From: Streptomyces marincola
Lineage (GTDB): Bacteria; Actinomycetota; Actinomycetes; Streptomycetales; Streptomycetaceae
Assembly (NCBI RefSeq): GCF_020410765.1
Contig: NZ_CP084541.1
Location: 310,001 to 374,000 of the forward strand
Length of the DNA: 64,000 nt
Direction of reading: 5' to 3'
Part shown: positions 18,602 through 26,879 of the stretch, in pieces
How the letters are laid out: each line of letters starts with the position of its first letter
Position numbering within the stretch: position 1 is the stretch's first letter
The notes under the pieces: model-generated
Told to the model about the DNA's origin: nothing
The model's input: the letters and a program-made list of their open reading frames with translations, nothing else
The model's database searches: none
Made by a program: the position numbers and the translations under genes

Positions 18602-19591
18602 ATGGCGGACACAGGGACGACGACGGACGCGAGGCACCGGATCGTGCCCTCTCCGGCCGGGCGCACTCATCTGGTGGAGCAGGGAACCGGGCCGCTGGTC
18701 CTGCTGGTGCACGGCTTCCCCGAGACCTGGTATTCGTGGCGGCACCAGCTGCCCGCGCTGGCCGCGGCCGGCTACCGGGCGGTCGCGGTGGACGTGCGCG
18801 GCTACGGGCGTTCGTCGAAGCCGGCGGATGTCGCCGCCTACCGGATGCGGGAGCTCGTGGCCGACGCCGCCGCGGTCGTCGAGGCGCTCGGGGAACGTTC
18901 CGCGGTGGTCGTGGGGCACGACTGGGGCGCGGAGATCGCCTCGCACTGCGCGTTGCTCCGACCCGATGTCTTCACAGCGGTTGGCATGCTCGGCGTCCCC
19001 TACAGTCCGCGCGGCGGCGTGCGCCCGACGGAGATGTTCGGCCGGCTCGGCGACGGCTCGCAGGAGTTCTACGTGAGCTACTTCCAGGAGCCCGGCCGGG
19101 CCGAGGCGGAGATCGAACCGGATGTGCGTGCCTGGCTGCGCGGGTTCTACGCCGCCCTGTCGGCGGGCACGATGCCTGGGCCGGACGCGCCGCCGCCGTA
19201 CTTCGTCTCGCACGGCGGGCGGTTGGCGGACCGCTTCCCCGCCGGGCCGCTGCCCGGGTGGCTCGACGAGCGCGATCTGGACGTCTACGCCGCGGAGTTC
19301 GAGCGGACGGGGCTGACCGGAGCGCTGAACAGGTACCGCAACGCCGACCGGGACTGGGAGGACCTGGCCGACCACGAGGGCGCGCCGGTCACGCGGCCCG
19401 CGCTGTTCATCGCGGGCGCACTCGACCCGTCCACGACGTGGCTGTCCGGTGCGATCGAGGCGTTCCCGACGACGCTTCCCCGGCTGTCGGGCTCGCACAT
19501 CCTGGAGGGCTGCGGCCACTGGGTCCAGCAGGAACGGGCCGAGGAGGTCAGCCGGCTGCTGATCGACTGGCTCGGGTCGCTCGGCGACTGA
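18602..19591 (+). CDS. Alpha/beta-hydrolase, probable epoxide hydrolase
   Basis: 329 aa from ATG 18602, preceded by GAGGAG. The soluble epoxide-hydrolase pattern is complete: oxyanion-hole HGFP at 37-40, nucleophile Asp107 in GHDWGAE, lid tyrosines near 157/160 and at Tyr245 (NRYRN), a second Asp at 275 (GALDP) and His306 (CGHW). The enzyme should open an epoxide to a vicinal diol through an Asp-ester intermediate. It is cytosolic, with no signal peptide. Its position next to the SARP and PKS suggests tailoring of an epoxidised polyketide, but streptomycetes also carry many unlinked detoxifying homologues and no epoxidase gene is visible in this window. Confidence 0.85.
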   Translation: MADTGTTTDARHRIVPSPAGRTHLVEQGTGPLVLLVHGFPETWYSWRHQLPALAAAGYRAVAVDVRGYGRSSKPADVAAYRMRELVADAAAVVEALGERSAVVVGHDWGAEIASHCALLRPDVFTAVGMLGVPYSPRGGVRPTEMFGRLGDGSQEFYVSYFQEPGRAEAEIEPDVRAWLRGFYAALSAGTMPGPDAPPPYFVSHGGRLADRFPAGPLPGWLDERDLDVYAAEFERTGLTGALNRYRNADRDWEDLADHEGAPVTRPALFIAGALDPSTTWLSGAIEAFPTTLPRLSGSHILEGCGHWVQQERAEEVSRLLIDWLGSLGD

Positions 19592-19643
19592 GCCGGACGG
19601 CAGGCGGCGCGTGGCCGCCGGGGCGTCACACGCGTCACACGCG

Positions 19644-20813
19644 TCACGCGCGCCGCGGGGGTCGCACCGTGAGGAGCCCGGGCCACCCGGTGGCGGCGAG
19701 GATCATCCGGGCGGTCTCGGCGGCCGAGTGGTCGTCGGTGCGGACGCGCGGCACGGGCGGGCCCGTTCGTTCGCGCGCGGCTGCCTCGGCCCGCGCCCCG
19801 CGCGCGGCCCGCGCCAGGTAGGGCTCGGGCTTTCCCCGCAGCGGGTCGCCGGGAAGCGCGGGGCCGTGCCCGGCGCCGCGCAGGAACACGCGCCGCGTGA
19901 TCCGGCCGGGTCCGGCGTGCAGGCGGCGGAGTGTGAACCGGGCCTCGGGGAGTGCGGCGGTGATGTGGGCGACGGCCGGGGCGCTCCCGTCCGTTCCGAC
20001 GACGACGAGTGCCTGGGCGCCCGCGGCCCGGTACGTCGTCCACAGGGCGGCGAGGTTGCGGGCGCTGAGCCGGAGGTTGCCGGGGTCGTCCGCGGGCGCC
20101 GGGCTCAGGAATCCGATTTGTTCGAGGTCGATGAACGCGGCGGCGACCCCCGCGCGCAGCAGCGTCTGGAACACCTCCCAGCCCACGGCCGACTTGCCCG
20201 TGCCGCGCGTGCCCGACAGCCACAGCACCGGCCCGCCGGGGGCGGTTCCCGGGATGGCGGGCGGCGGCGCGGCGGCGGGCCGCGCGGGGTGGGCGGCGGC
20301 GCGGGCGCGGACCCGGCGGACCACCTCGGTGACGTGCAGCCCGGTGGTGTCGAGAGTGGCGTCGGCGAAGGTGCTGCGATCGAGGATGCCGGCCTCCGCG
20401 AGCACCGCGTCGAGGGAGTGCGGCGGGTCGCCGCGCCCGAGGAAGCGCCGTCCCAGTTCCGCCCGGTCGGCGCGCAGGCGCACGACGGTCGGGGCGGTGC
20501 CGGCCAGTTCCGCCGTGTGCGGGCCGTGCGCGGGGTCGACCACCCCCGAGACGACGGCGCGGCGCGCTCCCGCCGCTCGCGCGGCGGCCAGGACGGCCCG
20601 CAGGTTCCTCGCCTTGAGCCGGTGCCTGCCGGGGTCGTCCGGTGGCTCGGGGAAGGCGATGCCGAGTTGGTCGATGTCCGCGTAGGCGGTGCGGGTGCCG
20701 GAGCGGGCGTGGGCGCGGAACGTGTGCCAGGCGACCGTGGACTTGCCGACTCCGGGCGGTCCGCAGAGCCACAGAACCGGCAGGGCGGGGCCGTGCGTGG
20801 GTGGCATGCGCAC
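19644..20813 (-). CDS. Tandem P-loop NTPase/kinase-like protein
   Basis: 389 aa from GTG 20813. Two homologous halves each begin PVLWL followed by a Walker A: GPPGVGKST (residues 18-26) and GTRGTGKSA (about 205). Each continues with a similar D-(I/L)-(D/E)-Q-(L/I)-G acidic segment, a DDPG segment, an (K/S)ARNL helix and a strand. This is a clear internal duplication of a small-molecule or adenylylsulfate-kinase-like fold. Substrate unknown. The second Walker A ends in Ala where Ser/Thr normally coordinates Mg, although the residue before it is Ser. No ribosome binding site is evident, so it may be leaderless. It converges with the hydrolase gene. Confidence 0.7.
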   Translation of the reverse strand: MRMPPTHGPALPVLWLCGPPGVGKSTVAWHTFRAHARSGTRTAYADIDQLGIAFPEPPDDPGRHRLKARNLRAVLAAARAAGARRAVVSGVVDPAHGPHTAELAGTAPTVVRLRADRAELGRRFLGRGDPPHSLDAVLAEAGILDRSTFADATLDTTGLHVTEVVRRVRARAAAHPARPAAAPPPAIPGTAPGGPVLWLSGTRGTGKSAVGWEVFQTLLRAGVAAAFIDLEQIGFLSPAPADDPGNLRLSARNLAALWTTYRAAGAQALVVVGTDGSAPAVAHITAALPEARFTLRRLHAGPGRITRRVFLRGAGHGPALPGDPLRGKPEPYLARAARGARAEAAARERTGPPVPRVRTDDHSAAETARMILAATGWPGLLTVRPPRRA

Positions 20814-21353
20814 AGTGTGGTCCCGCGCCGGCGCGGGTGTCGACGGAATTGATGACGCCGGGAGCGGTGTGCTCGGGACCCCTCACGGGCCGTGCCGCAT
20901 ATATCTGTGCTGCCCGCACCGGCCGGGCGGCGGAGGGTGAGGCGGTGACGACCGGAGTACGCGCGACGACGGTGGCCGTTCGCGGTGCTCGCTCTCGCCC
21001 CGACCGCGGCGGGCGGGAAGGGGGGCGGGCGGTGCGCGGCAGGGGGCCGCCGGCGCGTGGGACGTGGCGGTCGTTGAGGGGATCACGTCGGGGTCGCTGA
21101 GCCCGGCGGTCCGGGGCGAGGGTGGGAACCGAGTGCGCGGGACCGCCTCGGGCTCGTGGTGGTGTCGGTGGACGACGGCACGGCCGAGATCATCCTGTCG
21201 CCGCCCGGGGCGCCCTGACCGGGATTGACCGGAACGGGCGACAGCGCGCGGCCGGCGGCCGACACTCGTCGGGACGGTCCCGACGAAGGGCGGGGGTCCG
21301 GGCCGGTCTCCCGACCGCCGGGGGCGCGGCAGCCACGGGGGAGCTGCCGCGAC
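20814..21353. other. Long gap without a supportable gene
   Basis: About 540 bp between the P-loop gene and the terminator of the sulfur transporter. The only protein-like trace is a short plus-strand frame ending in TGA at 21216-21218. Its last 20 or so residues look ordinary, but it has a stop at 21075-21077 and no start codon with a ribosome binding site. It may be a gene relic. I see no RNA gene. Confidence 0.4.
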
Positions 21354-21392
21354 GGGCCGGTGCCGCCGCACGGGGGGCGGCGGCACCGGCCC
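21354..21392 (-). terminator. Hairpin terminator of the YeeE/YedE gene
   Basis: Perfect 15-bp inverted repeat, 21354-21368 with 21378-21392, 9-nt loop, 24 nt beyond the transporter stop codon. Confidence 0.8.
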
Positions 21393-21416
21393 GAATCCAC
21401 TGTCGCGGACCGCGGT

Positions 21417-22724
21417 TCAGCAGACGCCGTCCCCCGGCTTCGGGTTGGCCAGGCCGAACAGGGGACGCAGCCGCAGGCCCGCCCAGGTGCCGAGCAGGGC
21501 GAAGACGGCCCAGATCCAGCCGTGCAGGCTGCCGGAGGCGATGCCCGCGAGGTAGGCGCCGATGTTGCAGCCGCCGGCCAGCCGGGCGCCGATGCCCATG
21601 AGGATGCCGCCGAGCACGGCGGCGACGGCGGTCCGCCAGGGCACGCCGCGGTGCAGCGCCCACGTGCCGCCGAGGGAGGCGGCGACCGCCGCGCCGATCA
21701 TGATGCCGATGTCGGTCAGGCTGTTCTTGTCGGCGAGGACCGGGCCGGCCAGCATGTCGGCGTTGCCGGGCTGCTGCCAGAAGGTCCAGTTCTCCGGCTG
21801 TCCGCCGAGCGCGCCCACCACTTCGCTGCCCCAGAGGGCGAACGCGCTGGTCACGCCCCAGGGGCCGCCGGAGACCAGCAGGACGCCCGCGCCGAGGAGG
21901 GCGAGCACGACGGCGCCGGCGGCCAGCGGCCAGGCGCCGCGGACGGCGCGGGCGGCGACGCCCTTGCTCGTGGGTATCGCGCCGGTCGGCGGCGGGGTCC
22001 TGCGGCGCTGGACGACGCGCGAGACGGCGACGACCACGGCGAGGGCGGCGATCGTCACGGCCCAGGAGCCGAACCAGCCGACGTGGTCGGACAGCAGGAA
22101 GGGGTCGAGCGCGGGCAGGTCGTTCCACAGGTCGAACTGCCAGGCCGCGAGGGTCGAGCCGATGATGAAGCCGCCCAGGGTCAGCACGATCGAGGTCTGT
22201 CCTGAGCCGACGGCGAACAGGGTGCCCGAGGCGCAGGCGCCGCCGAGCTGCATGCCGATGGCGAAGATGAACGCGCCGGCCAGGAGGCCGATGCCGAGCG
22301 CCCCGGCCGAGGGGGCGGGCGTCGAGCCGAACAGGCCCGTTCCGGTGCCGATGACCAGGGCGAACAGGGTGGCGGTCGTGCCGAGCAGCAGGGTGTGGGC
22401 CCGCAGTCCGCTGCCGTTGCCGACGGCCACCAGCTGGCGCCACGCGGAGGTGAAGCCGAACCGGGAGTGGAAGAGGGCGAAGCCGAGTCCGAGGCCGAGG
22501 AGCAGCAGCACGCCGGGGCGGGCGCCGTGGGCGGCGAAGACGTAGGCGCCGAGCGCGGCGGCGAGCACGGCGGAGACGGCGAGCGGCAGACGGCGGACCG
22601 GCGGGGCCTCGGGCGCGGGCGGCGGCGGTGCGCTGGTGGGCGGCGGGGGGAGGACGGGAAGCAGTCGCGGCCGGGAGGCGCGCTTGGCGGCTGCGGCCGG
22701 GGACGGCGGGGCGGTCGTGGACAC
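21417..22724 (-). CDS. YeeE/YedE-family sulfur compound transporter
   Basis: 435 aa from GTG 22724 (GGAG 5 nt upstream). A Pro/Ala-rich cytosolic N-terminus of about 45 residues is followed by roughly ten hydrophobic helices. Two conserved cysteine motifs are present, GGACASG in the first half and GGCNIGA in the second. These are the hallmarks of the family whose studied members (TsuA) carry thiosulfate through the membrane by cysteine relay. It is a full two-repeat protein, longer than the minimal form because of the N-terminal tail. A leader-peptide gene with three cysteines lies 87 nt upstream, which fits sulfur-responsive control. Confidence 0.88.
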   Translation of the reverse strand: MSTTAPPSPAAAAKRASRPRLLPVLPPPPTSAPPPPAPEAPPVRRLPLAVSAVLAAALGAYVFAAHGARPGVLLLLGLGLGFALFHSRFGFTSAWRQLVAVGNGSGLRAHTLLLGTTATLFALVIGTGTGLFGSTPAPSAGALGIGLLAGAFIFAIGMQLGGACASGTLFAVGSGQTSIVLTLGGFIIGSTLAAWQFDLWNDLPALDPFLLSDHVGWFGSWAVTIAALAVVVAVSRVVQRRRTPPPTGAIPTSKGVAARAVRGAWPLAAGAVVLALLGAGVLLVSGGPWGVTSAFALWGSEVVGALGGQPENWTFWQQPGNADMLAGPVLADKNSLTDIGIMIGAAVAASLGGTWALHRGVPWRTAVAAVLGGILMGIGARLAGGCNIGAYLAGIASGSLHGWIWAVFALLGTWAGLRLRPLFGLANPKPGDGVC

Positions 22725-22811
22725 GGGGGCTCCGTAGACGTGCGTCAGTCGGTGACGTGGGGGTGGGGTGAAACGCCGGCCCCGGTCGGGGGCGGGCGGA
22801 GCGGCCCTGGG

Positions 22812-22895
22812 TCAGGGGCGACAGAGGATGTCGCGGACGCACCACGCCGAGTTCGCGAAGAGCGCGAGACACAGATGGCGGGCGGGTGCGGACAT
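22812..22895 (-). CDS. Cysteine-containing leader peptide upstream of sulfur transporter
   Basis: 27 codons, ATG 22895 to TGA 22812. The peptide has Cys at positions 9, 19 and 25 and ends LCRP. It has no ribosome binding site. On the minus strand a TACGAT -10 hexamer ends exactly 7 nt before the ATG, so the transcript probably begins at the start codon (leaderless). Short Cys-bearing leaders of this kind are known in front of actinobacterial sulfur genes, where ribosome stalling at Cys codons is thought to control downstream expression. The 87 nt to the transporter leave room for an attenuator. Probable, not proven. Confidence 0.6.
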   Translation of the reverse strand: MSAPARHLCLALFANSAWCVRDILCRP

Positions 22896-22972
22896 ACCGG
22901 CCATCGTAGAGGCAGGCCGTGCGGAACGGGAGCCGGGTCCGCCCCGCCGCGGGCGGCGGGGCGGGCGCGGGT

Positions 22973-23638
22973 TCAGTCCTGGGCGGGGGTCTCCGGCGCC
23001 TCGGGGTCGGGCGCGAAGAAGGCGGCGGTGTTGGCCGCCGCCCGGTCGGCCTCTTCCGCGGGGGCGCCGGACGCGCGGTGGGCGGCGCCCCACCTGAGGC
23101 TGCTGGTCACGATGAACTCCCGCCCCTCGGGGGTGGTGTGCATCGTCTCCGGATCGGGCAGTTCGGTGCCGGCCAGGTGGAATTCGAGGCCGAGGAGCGC
23201 GCCGTCCCAGCCGACTCCTGTGGCGCCGGGCCCGTAGCGTTCGAAGAACTCCGGGTCGGACACGGAGGCGTGTTCCAGTTCGAACAGGGTGGCGTTCTCG
23301 CCCTCCGGTGCGAGCCGCAGGGTCACCTCGGAGACGTCCCGCTCGGTGGGGTTCTCGCCGTAGACCCAGGTGACGCGCAGCAGGGTGGGTGCCTCGCAGC
23401 GCAGGATGTCGCCTCCGGCGTTGCCCTCCAGCTGGTAGGTGCCGCCCGGGCGGAGGTCGCCGGTGACGGGGGCGAGCCAGCGGGCGACGCGTTCGGGCTT
23501 CGTGCAGGCGTCCCATACCTCTTCGAGTGGGCTGTCGTAGCGGCGGCGCAGGACGACCGTGACGCCGTCCCCCGCGGGGATGCGCCGGCGGCCGACCTCG
23601 CGGTGGACGGCGTTGAGTCGGTCGATGAAGTCAGTCAT
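22973..23638 (-). CDS. SRPBCC/AHSA1-family protein
   Basis: 221 aa. The pattern is that of an Aha1/START-like (SRPBCC) fold: an early RRYDSPLEEVWDA strand-helix, WLAPVTGDLRPGG, then alternating strands with LRVTWVYG and TLFELEHAS. Such proteins bind small hydrophobic ligands; the ligand is unknown. The ATG overlaps the last 8 nt of the ArsR gene, so translation is coupled. This ArsR-AHSA1 pairing is very common in actinobacteria. The C-terminal 25 residues are Ala/Pro-rich and probably disordered. Confidence 0.85.
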   Translation of the reverse strand: MTDFIDRLNAVHREVGRRRIPAGDGVTVVLRRRYDSPLEEVWDACTKPERVARWLAPVTGDLRPGGTYQLEGNAGGDILRCEAPTLLRVTWVYGENPTERDVSEVTLRLAPEGENATLFELEHASVSDPEFFERYGPGATGVGWDGALLGLEFHLAGTELPDPETMHTTPEGREFIVTSSLRWGAAHRASGAPAEEADRAAANTAAFFAPDPEAPETPAQD

Positions 23639-23984
23639 CTGCGGCTTTCCTCTTCGTGCGGTGTTTCTCGCGGGCCAGTTCCGTGCCGAGCGCGTCGAGT
23701 CGCTGCTCCCAGAAGCGCCCGAAGTGGTCGAGCCAGGCGTGGGCCTCCGCGAAGCGCGCGGGGGCCATGGCGTAGAGGCGGCGGGTGCCCTGCGGCCGGA
23801 CGGTGGCGAAGCCGGTTTCCCGCAGCACCCTGAGGTGCTGGGAGACGGCCGGCTGGGAGATGCCGAACTCGTCCCCGATGACGGCGGTGACGGCTCCCGC
23901 GGGCTGCTCCCCTTCGGCGAGCAGTTCGAGGATCCGGCGCCTGACGGGGTCGCCCAGGACGTCGAGTGCGTGCACGGCCGCCAC
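23631..23984 (-). CDS. ArsR-family winged-helix repressor
   Basis: 117 aa from GTG 23984. It has a typical ArsR layout: a helix with LGDPVRRRILELL, then recognition helix FGISQPAVSQHLRVL, then a wing with PQGTRRLYAM. No metal-binding Cys motif (such as CVC) is present, so it is probably one of the non-metal members. It is co-translated with the AHSA1 gene (8-nt overlap). Its upstream region has a CTTATATAAG palindrome that also resembles a sequence in front of the small-peptide gene at 27065, so it may control both. Confidence 0.88.
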   Translation of the reverse strand: MAAVHALDVLGDPVRRRILELLAEGEQPAGAVTAVIGDEFGISQPAVSQHLRVLRETGFATVRPQGTRRLYAMAPARFAEAHAWLDHFGRFWEQRLDALGTELAREKHRTKRKAADD

Positions 23985-23990
23985 AGTAGT

Positions 23991-24009
23991 AGCGTTCGCT
24001 TATATAAGG
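23991..24009. promoter_or_regulatory. Dyad and palindrome upstream of arsR-type gene
   Basis: AGCG-TT-CGCT at 23991-24000 runs directly into the palindrome CTTATATAAG (23999-24008), 7 nt before the ArsR GTG. This is a plausible autoregulatory operator overlapping the promoter. A related arrangement is found at 27074-27095. Confidence 0.5.
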
Positions 24010-24058
24010 CAATGCTTAACAAAGCGGGGAGCGGCACTCCGGCCCCGGGCGCGGCCGG

Positions 24059-25123
24059 TCAGTCGGGCGCGGTGGCCAGCGCGCGCAGGGTCAGGTAGGC
24101 GCGCTGGACGAACGCCCCGCGCACGCCGGGCGAGGTGTTGGCGAGCGCGGTGAACGCGACGCCGCGCTGCGGGCTGAACCCCGTGAACACGGTGCAGCCG
24201 CGGGTGCCGCCCGAGTGGAAGTACAGCTCGTGTCCTGGCCGCAGCCGCGCGTTCCACACCAGGCAGATCCGGTCGCCGCCCGGCGGATCGGCCAGCCTCG
24301 CCCTGGTCACCTCGGTCAGCGCGGTGCGCAGCGCGCCGTCGTGCGGCGCGGCGGCGCCCGGGGCGAGGTGGGCCTCCAGGTAGCGCAGCAGGTCGTCGGC
24401 CGTCGAGCGGAGCGCTCCCGCGGCGGCGAGGCCGGGGATGCGCCAGTCCGGCCTGGCCCTGCGGTGCCAGTACCCCGTGGCCCGGCCGGGCGCGTCGCCC
24501 GGTCCCGTGTCCGCGAGGCCGAGGGGGCGCAGGACGCGTTCGGCGAGCAGGCTCTCGTAGTCCGTGCCCGCGGCGCCTGCGAGCGCGAGCCCGAGCAGGG
24601 CCACCCCGAAGTTGGAGTAGCGCACCCGCTCCCCCGGGCGCGCGAAAGGCCGCGCGCGCGGCGTCGCGGCCAGCAGGTCCCCGGGGCCGAACCGCTCGTA
24701 GGGGTTGCTGTACCAGCGGGGCGCGGCGCTGCGCAGCAGCCCGGGCGGCAGCCGGCGCAGCCCGGAGGTGTGGGTGGCGAGGTGGAGGAGCGTGACCCGG
24801 CCGCCGCCGCGCGGGCGGGGTGCCGTGCCGGGCGGCAGGTGGCGTTCGACGGGGTCGTCGTAGGCCACGACGCCGGCGGCGGCGAGGTCGGCGAGCAGCA
24901 GGGCGGTGAACGTCTTGGTGACCGAGCCGATCTCGAACGGGGTGTGTTCGCCTGCCGCCCGGCCGCCGCCGTGCTCGGTCGTTCCGGTGGCGGCCAGCAG
25001 CCGCCGCCCGCCGCGATGGGCGCCGACGGCGACGGCACTGGCCCCCGGTGCCGCCGCCGCGAGCGGCACGAGCAGGCGGCGCGCCTCGTCCGTGCCCGGC
25101 GCGGTGGCCCAACCGGTGCTCAT
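24059..25123 (-). CDS. Beta-lactamase-fold serine hydrolase
   Basis: 354 aa from ATG 25123. Motifs of the class C beta-lactamase/esterase/D-peptidase superfamily: SVTK (S-x-x-K nucleophile) in GSVTKTFTAL, Y-S-N in RYSNFG, and HSGGTRG in the place of KTG. No signal peptide is apparent, so it is probably cytosolic, which argues against a role as a secreted beta-lactamase. The start overlaps the stop of the preceding gene by ATGA (25120-25123), so it belongs to the four-gene peptide cassette. It may act as a peptidase, esterase or cyclase on the cassette's product; that is inference from context. Confidence 0.85.
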   Translation of the reverse strand: MSTGWATAPGTDEARRLLVPLAAAAPGASAVAVGAHRGGRRLLAATGTTEHGGGRAAGEHTPFEIGSVTKTFTALLLADLAAAGVVAYDDPVERHLPPGTAPRPRGGGRVTLLHLATHTSGLRRLPPGLLRSAAPRWYSNPYERFGPGDLLAATPRARPFARPGERVRYSNFGVALLGLALAGAAGTDYESLLAERVLRPLGLADTGPGDAPGRATGYWHRRARPDWRIPGLAAAGALRSTADDLLRYLEAHLAPGAAAPHDGALRTALTEVTRARLADPPGGDRICLVWNARLRPGHELYFHSGGTRGCTVFTGFSPQRGVAFTALANTSPGVRGAFVQRAYLTLRALATAPD

Positions 25124-26046
25124 GCGCCGGTGTCTTCGGCCCCGGTGAGGGTGCGGGAGACGGCGATCGAGCCGGCGACGGCGGCGACGACCGCGGTGTG
25201 CTGATGGTCGGTGAACCGCTGGTCCTCGTCCTCGGAAACGGGGTCGCCGTCCCGGGGCACCAGCCCGTCCTCGTGCTGGACGTCCGCGAGCAGCGCCCAG
25301 ATCCCGGGGTCGCAGACGGGCTCGTCGAGGCAGGCGCCGACGATCATCAGCTCGGCGACGAGGTCCCACTGGGCGACCTCGCGCCAGATGTCGATCCACA
25401 CCGGCAGCCAGGTGGTGAGGTACCCGGCCATGTCCGCGGGCAGCCCTTCGGGCCGCCCGCCCCAGTCCGTGAGGTGGAAGACGGTGTGCGTCATGGCGTA
25501 GGCCGTCATCCAGTCGATGGCCCACGGCTCGGGGGTCGCGCCGAGCCAGGTGGCGCGGGCCAGCGCCGTCCAGTCGATGCCGTGGTCGACACCGGCCAGG
25601 CGCGCGGCGTTGGCGACGGCCAGCTTGCGGTTGGGCACGACCTCGACGGCGCGGACCGAGTTCAGCCCGGCGTTGTGGCGCAGCAGGCGCTCCATCCCCT
25701 CGTGGCGGTAGCCGGAGCGGGTGAAGTGCGCGTAGGTCTCCAGCGGATCGGTCATCAGCAGGTGACGCAACTGCCGCTCGTAGAGCAGGTCGCCCTCGCG
25801 GAACTGCGTCCACGCGTAGTCGAGGAGCTCCCGGGCGAGCCGCATCTCCGTGCTGCCCGCCGCGGCCTCGCGCAGCACGAGGGAGCCGGCGAGCGCGGAC
25901 TCGCCGAGCGGTTTGTAGACGCTGTCCGGGTCGCCGAGGTCCGCGGTGCTGTCAGCGGGCAGCACGCCGCGTTCGCGGTGGGCGTGCAGCCAGTGCAGCG
26001 CGCGGCTGGCGACCTGGTGGGCGATGGAGGTGACGGGCGCCGTCAT
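25120..26046 (-). CDS. Uncharacterised all-helical protein of the peptide cassette
   Basis: 308 aa, ATG 26046, 13 nt after the preceding gene. I do not assign a family. The protein is helical and rich in Trp and His. It has a central MTHTVFHLTDWG segment and, later, CLDEPVC and a WALLADVQHEDGLVP segment that recalls repeats of alpha-toroid enzymes (terpene-cyclase or LanC-like barrels). The His/Cys/Asp content could bind a metal. There is no signal peptide or membrane helix. Translational coupling to the serine hydrolase and the short spacing to its upstream neighbour make it a working part of this operon. Confidence 0.75.
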   Translation of the reverse strand: MTAPVTSIAHQVASRALHWLHAHRERGVLPADSTADLGDPDSVYKPLGESALAGSLVLREAAAGSTEMRLARELLDYAWTQFREGDLLYERQLRHLLMTDPLETYAHFTRSGYRHEGMERLLRHNAGLNSVRAVEVVPNRKLAVANAARLAGVDHGIDWTALARATWLGATPEPWAIDWMTAYAMTHTVFHLTDWGGRPEGLPADMAGYLTTWLPVWIDIWREVAQWDLVAELMIVGACLDEPVCDPGIWALLADVQHEDGLVPRDGDPVSEDEDQRFTDHQHTAVVAAVAGSIAVSRTLTGAEDTGA

Positions 26047-26059
26047 GTCGGCTGCCTGC

Positions 26060-26812
26060 TCATCCTGCGGTCCTTCCGGGGTCGGTGCCGAGCAGGGCGC
26101 GCGCGATGGCCAGGTCGAGGGCGAGGCGCGGGCCGCCCCCCGCGTGCAGCCCGAGGTGCTCGACGAGCGGAACGGGGTCGATCGGCAGCGGCACCCGGTC
26201 GCGGTGCAGCGCCGCCGTCCAGCGGGCCAGTCGCGCGGCGGTGGGGTAGTCGCGGCGGAGCATGGCGCGGGTGACGCCGCGGGCCAGGGAAACGGGGTGG
26301 CGCCTGGCCGCCTCGGACACGGGCCCCTCGACGCCGGGCAGGCTGAGCGGCGCGAGTTGCGCCATCAGCACGTTCCAGCTCTGCCAGGAGCCCTTGGGGG
26401 CGAGCGCGGGCCCGGTGGCGGGCTGCGGGGTGTGGGGCTCGGGGCCGCCGTCGGCGTGCCGTTCGAGCAGTCGGGCGGTGGCCCAGTCGCGCCAGGCGAC
26501 GGCCCAGTTCTCCGCGGACCCCTCGGGGGGCGCGGGCGAGTGGACGGGGGCGGGGAACACCGTGGCGGCCTGCGCGAGGATCGCGGTGTCCCGGGGGTGC
26601 GGGGCCCCGCCGGCCAGGGCCTGGGGGGCGAGCGTGTCCGCACCGACGACCCGCACGGCGGCGAGGGCGGCCTTGGGGTCCGCGGCCCCGTCGACGAAGT
26701 CGGCGAGCGGGGCCGTGCCCTCGACACCCCGGAGGGTGTCGAGGACACGGTGTGCCAAGGCAGCGATCGCTTCCGCGTAGGCCGCACGCACGGAACCCTC
26801 AGCGGGAAGCAT
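26060..26812 (-). CDS. Uncharacterised protein of the peptide cassette
   Basis: 250 aa, ATG 26812, with GGAG about 9 nt upstream. No family is recognised. It is Ala/Leu-rich and helical with a Pro-rich middle (about 85-140) containing a GSWQSWN segment, and a C-terminal part with PVSLARGVTRAML and an Arg-rich helix. No catalytic motif, signal peptide or membrane segment stands out. It lies 67 nt after the small peptide gene and 13 nt before the helical protein, so it is probably co-transcribed. It could be a peptide-binding or maturation partner, but that is guesswork. Confidence 0.7.
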   Translation of the reverse strand: MLPAEGSVRAAYAEAIAALAHRVLDTLRGVEGTAPLADFVDGAADPKAALAAVRVVGADTLAPQALAGGAPHPRDTAILAQAATVFPAPVHSPAPPEGSAENWAVAWRDWATARLLERHADGGPEPHTPQPATGPALAPKGSWQSWNVLMAQLAPLSLPGVEGPVSEAARRHPVSLARGVTRAMLRRDYPTAARLARWTAALHRDRVPLPIDPVPLVEHLGLHAGGGPRLALDLAIARALLGTDPGRTAG

Positions 26813-26879
26813 CAGGCGTGCTCCGCCGATGGGGCCGGTGCCGCGTGCGGGCGGCGGGCGATGCCGTCTCGTTCACGGT

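Noticed and set aside
21078..21218. Short plus-strand frame ending at 21218 with an ordinary-looking C-terminus
   Set aside because: It is closed upstream by a stop at 21075-21077 and has no start with a ribosome binding site. At best it is a relic.
24059..25123. Antibiotic-resistance beta-lactamase
   Set aside because: No signal peptide, HSG in place of KTG, and translational coupling to unknown cytosolic proteins make a dedicated resistance role unlikely.
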